Source: Inia geoffrensis
Taxonomy: Eukaryota > Chordata > Mammalia > Artiodactyla > Iniidae
Assembly: GCA_036417435.1 (NCBI GenBank)
Contig: CM070900.1
Span: 115,111,315 to 115,175,314, forward strand
Length of the DNA stretch: 64,000 nt
Direction of reading: 5' to 3'
A program made the translations under genes and the position numbers. Positions 11,739 to 22,890 of the stretch are shown here, in pieces. The notes beneath the pieces are model-generated. The model had not been told where the DNA came from, did no database searches, and saw nothing but the letters and a program-made list of their open reading frames with translations. How positions within the stretch are numbered: the first letter of the stretch is position 1; every line of letters starts with the position of its first letter.

Positions 11739-12916
11739 CTTATTGTTAATATTTATATGGTATAATTTTTCAAACTATTTTTGTCTTTGATTTTATAGTT
11801 CCTCTCTTGTAGACTGCATACATATCTCACTTTTTAATCTACACTGACAATCTCTGCCTTTGATTAGAGTGTTTATCCCTTTCATATTTAATATAATTAT
11901 TGATATGGTTGTATTTAGGTCTGCCATTTTATTATCTGTTTTCTATGTCTCATTTCTTGTTTATGTCTTTGTTTTTCCTTTATTTTCTTCTTTTATGTTT
12001 GACAATTCCTGATTATTACACCATTTTAATTTCACTATTAATTTTAGCTATATTTCTTTGATTTTTTTCTGTATATGTGCACTAGAGATAACAATATGAA
12101 TATTTTAACTTATTATGATTTACCTAAGTTAGTACTGATTTAAATCCAGTAAAATAGCAATTTGTATTCTTATAGCTCAGTTTCCTCCCCACTGTCAAAT
12201 AACTGGGAAGAGTGTGAGATTTTACCATACTTGCAGGTTAGTAAGTTAGCCTGCCACAGTTTCATGGATTCTGACAGAAGACATGAGGTTCCTGGGTCAG
12301 AGACTAAGAACAGTTTATCACAGCAATACCAGTAGCCAGAGCATCATCATTTGTACCGATTCCTCAGGTCTTAATTTCCATAGAGTGACAAAACAAAGGG
12401 CAAAAATATAATACTGTTCACTAGAGCACCATTCATGAATTGTGTCACCAGATACTAGTACAATGGATATTCTGAAAAATGAGGTTTTTGGTCAAATAAA
12501 TTTGAGAAACTATACAGCCATATCTCCCTTGTGTATATCCACAATGTACATTAGCATATTAAATGTACATTAGCATATCTGGCAGAAAAGAAAGCTGCTT
12601 AATTTTCTTTGAAGGAAGAGTTTTCAAAATTATTTGACCACAGAATCTTCTTTTCTTCTTTTCTTTTATATATTATAACAACCAGCAGAAATTGTGTTTC
12701 ACTGTTTACTTTGGCAAACACTGGTCTAGCAAATAACAGAAGTGAAATATAGGCAACTTATTTTAAATCATCAATAAGAAGTAGGTATTTTTAAAATAAA
12801 AGTAAAATGAGTTCATCTTTCCCAACATCTTTGAAACCGTTGTGTTCTTCTATTCTTTAAGTGATTGAAGTCAAATATATAACATGTTTATCTGTAAATT
12901 CTGTTTCCATTTTTAG

Positions 12917-13302
12917 GGGATGTGATCAACCTTGGTGACAGACAGCTCACTGTTATGCACATGCCTGGTCATTCTAGGGGCAGTATTTGCTTACATGACA
13001 AAGACCGAAAGATTCTCTTCAGTGGAGACGTCGTGTATGATGGATCACTGATTGACTGGCTCCCATACAGCAGGATAAGTGACTATGTTGGAACCTGTGA
13101 ACGTCTGATAGAATTAGTGGACAGAGGTCTGGTAGAGAAGGTGCTTCCTGGGCACTTCAATACCTTTGGTGCTGAAAGGCTTTTTCGATTGGCTTCTAAC
13201 TATATTTCAAAAGCTGGGATATGTCACAAAGTTTCTACTTTTGCCATGCGATCTCTTGCAAGTTTAGCCCTACGTGTAACAAATTCTAGGACCTCGCCCT
13301 AG
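12917..13302 (+). CDS. MBLAC2: MBLAC2 exon 2 (C-terminal part, stop codon)
   Basis: Acceptor TTTTAG ends at 12916. The exon supplies two bases of codon 152 (Gly), then residues 153-279 and a TAG stop. It completes the metallo-beta-lactamase fold: H170 in MPGHSRG, D189 in [10 protein letters not shown] and H231 in LPGHFNTFG are the remaining expected metal ligands. Cys254 (in KAGICHK) matches the cysteine reported as the palmitoylation site of human MBLAC2, which helps place the enzyme at membranes. Phase and length agree with exon 1 with no insertion, deletion or premature stop. Two exons for the whole coding region is also as I recall for human. Confidence 0.96.
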
Positions 13303-13801
13303 TATTTAATTCTATAAATTAATACAATTAATTCTGTGTTGTTTAAAATAGTGAGCATTTTAAGAAGTGCTTTTTTACTACTATTATGTATTAGAGAAAA
13401 AAAGGTTGAGAATGAATAAGCCAAAAATGGAACTTCTTAAACTTTTTTCTTTTTTCCAAATAAGAAACCACTTAAATAAGATTATAATTTGCCAAAGCTT
13501 GTAATTTGCCATCATTCTGTAATATTTGTTCTAGAAATGATATAGAGGTATATGGGGAAGCAAGGAGGCATTTTGCAGTAAGAGAAAGAACTATCCTTGC
13601 ATCTCATTTCTCTCATTTTATTTCCTAGATGACCTAGAAAAAAGAGCATAAAGAGTTTTATGTTTATACTCCGAACTTGATATTTTTAATATATTATTTG
13701 AAGATAGAGGTTTTTGGGTTTAAAGTACATTAGAACTCAAAACTTAAACTAACATTTAGAATGACAGCTAAAACAATCCATTGTTATGGTACAGAATTTT
13801 T

Positions 13802-13998
13802 TTTTTTTTTTTTTTGGCCTCTCACTGTTGTGGCCTCTCCCGTTGCGGAGCACAGGCTCGGGACGCGCAAGCTCAGCGGCCATGGCTCACGGGCCCAGCC
13901 ACTCCACGGCATGTGGGATCTTCCCGGACCGGGGCATGAACCCGTGTCCCCTGCATCGGCAGGCGGACTCCCAACCACTGAACCACCAGGAAAGCCCC
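13802..13998 (-). repeat. CHR-2 SINE, antisense, in the probable MBLAC2 3' UTR
   Basis: Antisense copy with perfect 17-bp target duplications TATGGTACAGAATTTTT (13785-13801 and 13999-14015). The length and identity of the repeats suggest a recent insertion. Confidence 0.95.
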
Positions 13999-14866
13999 TA
14001 TGGTACAGAATTTTTATGCTTCATTTTATTTATTCTTAATGTAATTATAGTGTACATTATGTGTTATGTAATTTTACGTACAAAAAGTACAATGAATTTT
14101 GTTTTATTGTGAAGCTTTAAATATAAATTGCAGAGTGCTTCAGTAAAAAGAAACTACTATATATTGTTGTTTGTTATTATGTAAGTGTAATACTTTCAAT
14201 TGTAAAAGTGAAATTCAAATGTCTGTAATCTAACTATAAATTGTCAGATTTCTCAAAAGGACACTGTCAGGCAAATTTGAAAATATACACATTAAGAGTA
14301 ATTTTTAAATTATATCCTATTTTAATAATAACAGCTATAATAAACAAAATTTTTCTTTTTAAATAGCAGCTTTAGTATATGTGTCATATTTTATAGTACC
14401 GAACAACATCCTAATGTAAACCATTCTTTTACTTAACGTAACATACATATTTGCCACAGAAGGCTTTTCAAATCAATTGCAAAATGTGCATTAGATATTG
14501 ACTTAGAGTGAATTGCCTTTTTTATCCTGATTCACAACACCTATTCCTGTTCAGTATTCTTTGTCTTGAATGAAAAGATGTCTACATTTATAAAGATATA
14601 GGAAAGATTATCCCACTATTTAGTAAAATGTTTTAGTTTGGTACTCTTAATAATTTATTGAAAAGCCTTTTGGAATATTTCATGAGGGTTTTTTAAACAG
14701 TTTTTTCACTGCCTTTTTATTATTGACATAGCCTAAACCAAACTCAGATAGCTTTGGAAATCAGATTTTTTAGTATTAAGAAGGTCCAGCAATTTTGATT
14801 TCTGAAAAAATATGAAACTTTTCCTACCCAACATCCCACTCAGGTTCTTTAGTCTTTTATTCATTC

Positions 14867-14867
<1 letters not shown>

Positions 14868-14898
<31 letters not shown>
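14868..14898. repeat. (CA)n microsatellite
   Basis: About 14 uninterrupted CA units. Confidence 0.95.
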
Positions 14899-14899
<1 letters not shown>

Positions 14900-15859
14900 C
14901 ACATGCATACACACAGTCACATACATACATGCATACATTGTGCTAAACACTGTGGAAGCTTAAAAAGTCAGAGACTATATCCTAGCTGGAAGTAGAAGAC
15001 AAACAAAACTTGAATAATAGTATATGCAGGTTGAAGTTAATACAAATTACACATGAGTGTCAGGGACATAAATGGAGGGGTGTGAAGTTTGGTTAGGGAA
15101 AGGTTCCTGGAGGAGGAGTTTTTGAGTCAGATTTGGAAGGATGATTTGTTGGGTGGTGAGGGTAGAAAACAAGAATGGGGTTATTTCTGCATCCTCAGTG
15201 CTAAGAATAGGGATGGAAGTATTGCTGTCTAGAGTAGGCTGTTCCTGGTGTCAATTCAATTTTCCGGTGTCTTAGATCTTCTAAACACCAAGCATTTAGC
15301 ATGAGAAAGATGGGTCTGTGATTGTGTATATAAGAATCATCCTTAAGACAGACAAGCTGTACTGCCACATGCCACAAAATGAACTTACTTAAAATCAGCA
15401 AGGAAGCCATGGTTGTTGAAATGAAGAAAATCATGGGAATTTCTCTATGACAGTCATTCAAGGCAGTAGGTCTGTTTTAATCGATAGTGCAACATCAAGA
15501 ACATAGATTTGGTTCAGGACAACTACAAACTATATCATTTAATGAGCCTTAAATATAGCCATTATTTTTATATCAATAGCACAAGAGAAAACCAAAAGTC
15601 CTTAACCATTGACCATTTTATCATATTTTAGGACTTTTAAAAAAAATCAGGTTATAGTAGGCACTAAGTTTTATTGAAAAATATTTAAACTTGGTGAAGG
15701 CTTTCCTTATTTCTTAAAAGTGCGATTTTTTCAAAGCACATTGCACATTGATTTTATTTTTAAATTTCCCAGTTTTTTTTCCTGGTTTTTCAAATTGTAC
15801 CAAAACATAAGACTGTGATATTTTGCTATGGCTTCAATGTGGGTAAATTAGGGAAAGGA

Positions 15860-16020
15860 TGTATCATTCATTTAGTGCCCATGCTATGCATTTTAAAATA
15901 GGCATTATTTAATTTAATCCTGGCCCCAGTGCCAAGAAGCAATTGACCAGCCTAACACAACTTTGGACAAAGCTGGTAACTGAACACAGGTCTGTCTGCC
16001 TCCCAAGCTGAGCTCTTTCT
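15860..16020 (+). repeat. MIR-like SINE relic
   Basis: Old SINE phrases (TTAATCCTGGCC, AACACAGGTCTGTCTGCC, CAAGCTGAGCTCTTTC). Diverged. Confidence 0.5.
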
Positions 16021-16601
16021 CTTATACCTGCACAATAACATAAAACTGGCAAAGTGTATTTTTACTTCTCAAGATGCCACATGTGCCAAGAATAAATCAA
16101 GTGATGTTAAAGCATAATAGCATATTTAAAAGAAGCTTTAAAAATATATATTTTCACCCTGACAGTGACCCTTGTTGTAATTCATGGTTTGGGGAAATAA
16201 TATTATGTAAATATAATTCAAAGTTGTCAAAACATAAGACATTTAGAAATAATTTTTATTATTCATTTTGTTAATAACTTAATTTTTGGAAATTCAGTTT
16301 CCTTATTTGGTGTTTCCTTTTAACTGAGAAGTCTAAAACAAACAAAACCTTGTGTGTTATCCTGATATAGTTGAATAAATGATTATGTGTCGTTGTTCTT
16401 ATATGGATAGTAATATGAATGTGACATGCACAATTTGTCCTTATAATTTTCAGATAAGTGTAAGTAAACATTTATGTGATAACTATTAAAGTGGACATTT
16501 TATTTCAATCTATAGTTGGTATTTTCTATAATGTTAGCAAATTTCCATTTAATGTCTTGCAAGGTTATTTTCTATGTGAAGTGCAGTTTTGAAAAGCTTG
16601 T

Positions 16602-16607
16602 AATAAA
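16602..16607 (+). promoter_or_regulatory. Candidate poly(A) signal for MBLAC2
   Basis: AATAAA about 3.3 kb after the stop codon, at the edge of repeat-dense intergenic DNA. RNA data would be needed to choose between this and the site at 14339. Confidence 0.35.
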
Positions 16608-17064
16608 TAAGCTGTAAATCCCTAGGCAAGGATAGAGAACCCAGAAACTGAATAATACCTGTATAAGCCTTAAGTAGTTAATAAATATAGCATTTCAAAT
16701 AAATGGATAAAAGAGGGACTATTTAATATATATTTCAATTGTTGATGTGGGAATAAAGGCCCCTGCCATCATAAAAATAAATTCCAAATGGATTAAATAT
16801 CTAAATGTAAAAAGCAGAATCACATGTGTATTGAAAGAAAATTTTAATCATGTTTAAGACATTAGGATAGGGAAGATCTTTTCTATATAGAAACAAAAAG
16901 CAAAACTATATCAAAATTTAAAATGTCTTAGAACTCGGATGTCATAATGAAAGTTAAAGAGGGAGAGAAATTTAAAAATATTCCTAACTTGTGTAACAGA
17001 AAAAAATTTTAAAACAAATACAAAGAATACCTACAAATCAACAAGAAAAAGGTAAACTAATGTA

Positions 17065-17928
17065 TGGGAGGAAAAACCTTTCCTTTACCCTCTTAGATTC
17101 TGAGGCTGGGCCTGAGAATTAAACTTACAAAAGAGATTAACAGGGCAAAGCATACAAATTTTTTTTGACGTTAATATTTTTACATGTACACAGAGGTTAA
17201 TATACATGAAATATAAACCCAAAGGAATGGATAGGCTTGAGCACATGTATACCATTTTAGCAAAGAATGACAAACTGGAGAATGATGAGACAGGAAAAAG
17301 CGGCTTGAGCTAGGGTTGGTAAACTGTGGAAACTAATGAAATACAACTTTTAAAAAATTTTTGGCTGTGTCAGGTCTTTGCTGCTCGCGGGCTTTCTCTA
17401 GTCGTGGTGAGCGGGGGCTACTCTTCGCCGCAGTGCTAGGGCTTTTCATTGCGGTGGCTTCTCATTGCAGAGCACGGGCTCTAGGTGTGCGGGCTTCAGT
17501 AGTTGTGGCACGTGGGCTCAGTTGTCGTGGCTCGCGGGATCTAGAACGCAGGCTCAGTAGCTGTGGCGCACGGGCTTAGTTGCTCCACAGCATGTGGGAT
17601 TTTCCTGGACCAGGGATCAAACCCGTGTCCCCTGCATTGGCAGGCAGATTCTTATCCACTGCACCACCAGGGAAGTCCCAGGGTTATTTTAATGGTTTTT
17701 TTTATACAGGTTAATCTTGAGGTTGGATCCCCATCTCCAGTGATAAGAATGTTCTCCTCGTCCTGGTACAGGGAGGGCATCTTTCTCAAGGGAAATTTTA
17801 TGCCCTGCTTTGGGTAGTAAGGGGGAAGTCAGAGAGCCTTTCCTGTATTTGCGTTTTCTTAATTGCCTTCAGCTTAATCAGCATGCCACAGTGATATATT
17901 TTGGGATGGCATGTTCTGATACCCTTCA
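17065..17928 (+). mobile_element. LTR-like element with CHR-1 insertion, inside L1
   Basis: The L1 is interrupted by a non-L1 block beginning TGGGAGGAAAAACC and ending near ACCCTTCA. Its 3' portion resembles cetartiodactyl retroviral LTRs (GAGAGCCTTTCCTG, AGCATGCCACAGTGATA). No internal retroviral coding region is present, so this would be a solo LTR. The class is uncertain. Confidence 0.45.
17350..17679 (-). repeat. CHR-1 SINE, antisense
   Basis: Full-length antisense CHR-1 copy (TTGGCTGTGTCAGGTC to CACCAGGGAAGTCCC). It generates two spurious open frames. No clean target duplication was found. Confidence 0.88.
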
Positions 17929-18230
17929 CTACCTATTAGAAAAATGGGTAAATTACATAAACAGGTTATTCATAGAAGAGGAAATACAAAAGGCCAATAA
18001 ACATAAAATTATCCTGAACCTCACTAGTAATCAGGGAAATGCAAATTTAAGCAAAGAGATAGTTTAACCAGAGATAGTTTAACCAGATTGAGAAATGTGG
18101 AGGATATGGAGTGTTGGCAAGGGTAAGGTAAGTGGATATTTTCATGCTGTGCTGCTAGAAGTGTAAAGTCCTCCAGCCATTTTGGGGGGCAATTTTGGAG
18201 TGTGATATGGCATATTCTGATTTTGGGTTA

Positions 18231-19480
18231 GGAATGGCAGGTATAGCACACCTTAACTTCTGCCCCTTTCTGAAACTCAGTAAAATGACAAGAAAGCCTT
18301 TTTTTTTTTTTTTTTTTCAAGTGGCATAAACTAACAACAGCAAGAATGTAAAGGACCCAACAGCATCAACATTTTGGACAGTGGAAAGCTGATAGAGAAG
18401 CAAAAACTAATTTGGCAAACACAAGAAAGCTGAAAACAGGAATGTGGAAAGCAAAGAAGCAATCCTTTACAACACAACTCCCCCTACAAAGGCTTAGAAA
18501 TTGATAGTAGCAGGTACCTCTAGGACTTGGAGTGGAAGCCTTTTTGCTTCAAAGTTTGTTTGCAGTTTAAATCAAATGCCCCCTAATTCTATACTACGAA
18601 GCAATTTCCTCTCCCCCCACCTCAAGGAAGATTGGAGGCTAGTTTCGATTTACCATGAAATTAAGTAATCTTTAGGTTCAGAGCCTAGTACCGTCATGGG
18701 TCCCTTCCAAGGCCCTGGGAGGGGCCCAAGAAATGTGTTCAAATGGTCATTTTTTGGTTGGTTTTAATTTTTTTTAACTTTTTTTTTTCTTTGCTGTACG
18801 CAGGCCTCTCACTGTTGTGGCCTCTCCCATTGCGGAGCACAGGCTCCAGACGCGCAGGCTCAGCGGCCATGGCTCACGGGCCCAGCCGCTCCGCGGCATG
18901 TGGGATCCTCCCAGACCGGGGCACGAACCCGTGTCCCCTGCATCGGCAGGCGGACTCTCAACCACTGCGCCACCAGGGAAGCCCCTTTTTAAACTATTTT
19001 TTATTCTCTGTCTCAAAGCCCCCAAATTTCGTGAGTTTCAGACCCTGCAAAACTGGGATCTGCTCCTGACTAGAGGATTATTATGTGAGGAGGATTAAAT
19101 AGGATCTCTACTCAAAAGAAACTAGACATTGTTAAGCCAGGGTCCTATACTAAAAAGAGAGGGATTTAGCAAAGCTTTATGTACAGTGAAGTTTGTATAC
19201 TAAAAGTTCACATTCCCAGACTCCTCTAACCTAGCTTAGAGAATGCTGGCAACAAAGATTTACCCTCTAGGCAGTAGATTTTAAAAGCTGTTTCTTAAAA
19301 ATTTGACTCCCCAAAGAAAAGACCTAATGATACTGAATCTAGAGTCCCCAAAGAAAGGTTCCTGTGAGATTACCCTACCATGCAGTGCACAATTGCTGAG
19401 CCTCCTTTCCTTAGCACCGTCACACATGGAATTGTAAAGCCTTCTACTCTTAAGTTTAAATATATACACCAAGAGCCAGC
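18231..19480. other. Unassigned intergenic block with one SINE
   Basis: Apart from the CHR-2 copy at 18780-18985 and a T-run at 18299-18317, I recognise nothing with confidence. It may be an old LTR or internal retroelement sequence, but no diagnostic motif is clear. Confidence 0.4.
18780..18985 (-). repeat. CHR-2 SINE, antisense
   Basis: T-tract, then GTACGCAGGCCTCTCACTG through to CACCAGGGAAGCCCC. Target duplication is poor (TTTTTAACT on the left, TTTTTAAACT on the right). Confidence 0.92.
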
Positions 19481-19539
19481 ATCTTATGGAAAACTAAAAG
19501 AATAAATGGAAATAAGTGAAAAAAAAAAAAAAACCCACT

Positions 19540-22087
19540 TAAACTAGTAAGAGAATTTAACAAAGTAGCAGGATATAAAATTAACATAAAAAATATACAG
19601 TCTTCACCAAAGAAGATATACAGATGGCAAATAAGCATATGAAAAGATGCTCCATATCATATGTCATCAGGGAAGTGCAAATAAAAGTGAGATATCACTA
19701 CAGACCTACTGGGATGGCCAAAATCCAAGACACTGACAACACCAAATGGTGGTGAGAATGTGGAGCAACAGGAACTCATTCATTGCTGGTGAGAATGCAA
19801 AATGATACAGCCACTTTGGAAGAATATTGGCACATTCTTACAAGACATATTCTTACCAAATGATCTGATTGTGCTCCTTGGTATTTACCCAAATGAAGTA
19901 AAGACTTATGGCCACACAAAAATCTGCACATGGATGTTTATAGCAGCTTTATTCATAATTGCCAAATCTTAGAATCAAACAAGATGTCCTTCAGTAGATG
20001 AATGGATAAACTGTGGTACATCTAGACAATAGCATATTATTCAGTGCTAAAAAAGAAATCGGCTCTCTGGGAGTGGCCAAGATGTCAGAGTAGGCAGATC
20101 CTGAGCTCACCTCCTCCTGTAGGCACACCAAAATTACAACTAGATTATCTACAGAGCAACTATTGATGAGAAGGACCAGCAGACTAGCAGAAAAAATCTT
20201 CTACAACTAAAAATGTAAAGAAGGAACCACAGTGAGACAGGTAGGAGGGGCAGAGATGTGGTATGATTAATACCTGTACCCACCAGTGGGCGATTCACAA
20301 ATGGGAGAATAATTACAACTGCAGTTTTTCTCCAAAGAGTGAGGGATCTGAGCCCTGCATTGGGCTTCTCAGCCCAGGGCTCCTGCACCAGGAAGACAAG
20401 ACCCCAGAATGTTCGGCTTTGAAGGCCAGCAGGATTTACTTTTGGGACACCCTTGTGGGAAATAGAGACTCCAGTCTTAAAGGGCACACACAAAATCTCA
20501 CATGCTTTGGGACCCAAGGCAGAAGCAGTAATTTGAAAGGAGCCTGGGTCCAGACCTCCCTGCTGATCTTAGAGAGCCTCCTGAAGAGAAAGGAGGCAAT
20601 GAGAGATCACATTGGGACAGACACTGACTGCAGCCATTTGGGGGAGTCATTCTACCATGAGGACACATGTGTTGGCAAGATGAACTTAGTAGATGTATAT
20701 AGAACATTCCATCCAAAACAGCAGCACCTACTGCTGCTTTTCAAGTGCACATGGAACATGCTCCAAGATAGATCACATGCCAGGCCACAAAACAAATCAC
20801 AGTACGTATAAGAAAATGTAAATATCAAGTACCTTTTCCAACCACAATGCTGTGAGACTAGAAATCAACTGTAAGAAAAAAAAAACTGCAAAAAATACAA
20901 ACATGTGGAGGCTAAATAATATGCTGCTAAACAACTAATGGATCTCTGATGAAATCAAAGAGGAAATCAAATAATACCTGGAGGGACTTCCTTGGTGGTG
21001 CCGTGGTTAAGAATCTGCCTGCCATTGCAGGGGACACAGGTTTGAGCCCTGGTCCGGGAAGATCCCACATGCTGTGGAGCAACTAAGCCCGTGCGCCACA
21101 ACTGTTGAGCCTGCGCTCTAGAGCCCACGAGCCACAACTATGGCGCCTGTGTGCCACAACTACTGAAGCCCATGTGCCTAGAGCCCGTGATCCACAACCA
21201 GAGAAGCCACCACAATGAGAAGCACACACACTGCAAAAAAGAGTAGCCCCTGCTCGCCGCAACTAGAGAAAGCCTGTGTGTAGCCACGAACACCGAACGC
21301 AGCCAAAAAAAAAAAAAAATTTTTTTTAAATACCTGGAGACAAATGAAAAAGCAGTTCTAAAAGGGAAGTTTATAGCCATGCAAACCTATGTTAGGAAAC
21401 AGGAAAAATCTCAAGTAAACAACCTAACCTTATATCTAAAGGAACTAAAAGAAGGAGAATAAACAAAACCCAAAGTTATTAGATAGAAAGAAATCATAAA
21501 GAACAGAGCAGAAATAAATGAAATAGAGACTAAAAAAACAATAGAAAAGGCCAAAGAAACAAAGATCTAGTTCTTGAAGAGATAAACAAAATTGACAAAT
21601 CTTTAGCCAGACTCATCCAGAAGAAAAGAGAGAGGGCCCAAATCAATAAAATCAGAAATGAAAAAGGAGAAATTACAACTGACACTACAGAAACATAATG
21701 GATCATAAGAGATTACTACAAACAACTACACAGCAATAAAATGAAAAACCTAGAAGAAATGTACAATCTCCCAATATTGAACGAGGAAGAAACAGAAAAT
21801 GCGAACAGACCTGTAATGAAATTGAATCAGTAACAAAAAAAAACCTCCCAACAAACAAATGCCAAAACCAGACGGCTTCACAGGTAAATTCTACCAAACA
21901 TTTAGAGAAAAGTTAACACCTATCCTTCTCAAAACTATTCCAAAAAATTGCAGAAGAAGGTGCCCTTCTGCACTCAATCCACGAGGTCAGCATCACCCTG
22001 ATACCAAAATCAGAGAATGTCAGTCAGACAGAGAAAGGAAAATACTGTATAATTTCACTCATATGTGGAATCTTAAAAAACAAACTA
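19540..22087 (+). repeat. Sense L1 composite (5' region and ORF2 pieces), host of the retrocopy
   Basis: An ORF2 piece (19540-20070), an L1 5'-end-like block with GAGTGGCCAAGATGTCAGAG (from about 20075), then ORF2 pieces (20670-22087) containing CAAAACCAGACGGCTTCACA and the near-3' phrase TTTCACTCATATGTGGAATC. Many stops. The matching L1 3' end resumes at 25803, so the L1 predates the INPP5F-type retrocopy. A 182-codon frame at 20263-20811 lies in this L1 and is not a gene. Confidence 0.75.
20984..21328 (+). repeat. CHR-1 SINE, sense
   Basis: Starts GGGACTTCCTTGGTGG, ends in an A-tract, and is flanked by perfect 11-bp repeats AATACCTGGAG (20973-20983 and 21329-21339) within L1 ORF2. Confidence 0.93.
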
Positions 22088-22890
22088 GGCAGTCGCTGCA
22101 GGTGTTAGCTCTGGTGCAGGCAGCTCTGACTGAGCTTCCACTCGTGGACGGACCGACAGACTGACGAGGTGCCGCGCTCCCAACGGCCTCCTCCGACCGC
22201 CCAGCGGCAGGTGACCGCCCCGGGCGATGCAGCCGGCAACGCTGCCGAGGCCAAGCCCGAAGGCGGCCGCCTGGCGACGACTTTTCAAGATTTTTCTCCT
22301 TTTTGCAGGACTTCTGGTTAAAGTTCCCGTGGGGTTGTATTTTTCCTGAAAATTACTGCTTTTCCAAAGCCTCCTGTTAATGTCCCCTGAGGAGACCATT
22401 GTCGCGGTGGTGGGCCTGCATGTGGTGCTGGCGGGGTTCGTGTTCATCGTGTGGAAGGAGGGGATGCCTGAATGGCGGGAAGAGAAAAACGAGCAGCGCA
22501 GCCCTTGCTTCCAAGCTGCAGGCGTGGGGGGCCGGGAAGTCCTGAAAGGGGTTTTCTTGTCCGTGTTTAAAAAGAAAAAGTGTGGGTTTTTTGTTTTTTG
22601 GGGGTTTTCTTTGTTTTTTTCCGGTTTAAGAGGGGAGGGAAATTAAGTATTTACTGCAGCTTACACTTTGGTAAAAATGCGGGCGCGGGGAGGGCTGACA
22701 TTTTTCTCCACTGCCTGTTAAGGTGCCAAGTGCTTTTCGTCCTGGACATAATGCTTTTGACTGAGATCATGTCTGACTAATGTAAATATTAGTGTCAGAA
22801 TAGAAGCTAAGAGAAAGTAACACTAATTAGTAGGTTTAGAATTTATTTCATATTAAAATACGTGTCGTGGTGTAATTTATCTGGCTTGGC
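22088..22890 (+). pseudogene. VMA21-like head of the retrocopy (decayed frame plus 3' UTR-like part)
   Basis: VMA21 is a small two-helix ER membrane chaperone for V-ATPase assembly. From the ATG at 22227 one frame carries two segments collinear with it: KVPVGLYF (like the VMA21 ITVPIGLYFT region) before a TGA at 22347-22349, then, in the same frame, IVAVVGLHVVLAGFV (22398-22442) and EWREEK at the C-terminal end. A few codons are missing between them and the natural stop is lost, so the frame runs to 22646. Upstream of 22290 the sequence is dense in CpG. From 22500 to 22890 it is T-rich and non-coding, as a former VMA21 3' UTR would be. The frame may already have been dead in the parent exon. 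Confidence 0.8.

Larger units (their letters stand above)
8640..12170 (-). repeat. Antisense L1 composite (ORF2/3' region), with nested SINEs
   Basis: Read on the plus strand, this carries the typical reverse-complement L1 phrases (GGAGATTCATCCATGTTG, CTCTGTCAATGCTTG, TTTGCAAGTATTTTCTCCC, GCCAGCACCACACTC). It is fragmented and has many stops on the L1 strand. CHR-2 SINEs at 9289 and 9999, a hAT MITE near 10461 and a CHR-1/CHR-2 nest near 11222 interrupt it. A pure T-run lies at 9771-9796. Confidence 0.8.
3077..12916 (+). other. MBLAC2: MBLAC2 intron 1
   Basis: A single 9.8-kb intron, starting GTAATG and ending with a T-rich tract and TTTTAG. Most of it is repeat: MIR relics near 3.9-4.9 kb, one short CHR-type SINE, an old L1-like block at 6.5-7.6 kb, and a long antisense L1 composite at 8.6-12.2 kb with four SINE insertions. 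The stretches 3080-3900, 4900-6080, 7650-8600 and 12180-12900 show nothing I recognise apart from the features listed separately. A 94-codon open frame at 5320-5604 has no recognisable domain. Confidence 0.9.
13303..16620 (+). other. MBLAC2: Probable MBLAC2 3' UTR and downstream flank
   Basis: Sequence after the stop is AT-rich with no open frame of note. Possible poly(A) signals AATAAA lie at 14339-14344 and 16602-16607; which is used cannot be decided here. It contains a CHR-2 SINE (13802), a CA microsatellite (14868) and a MIR-like relic near 15.9 kb. An 86-codon minus-strand frame at 15201-15461 looks like chance. Confidence 0.55.
16745..18230 (+). repeat. L1 ORF2 fragment, split by an LTR
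   Basis: Sense L1 phrases occur on both sides (CCATCATAAAAATAAATTCC and AATGGATTAAATATCTAAATG on the left, CCTCACTAGTAATCAGGGAAATG on the right). An LTR-like element carrying a CHR-1 SINE separates them. Near 18055-18084 a 15-bp unit AGAGATAGTTTAACC is tandemly duplicated. Confidence 0.7.

Noticed and set aside
20263..20811. 182-codon plus-strand open frame
   Set aside because: Lies in L1 5'-end-like and ORF2 sequence; no independent gene features.
22088..22890. Functional VMA21 gene
   Set aside because: Internal TGA, missing codons and lost natural stop, no introns; it is the head of a retrocopy.
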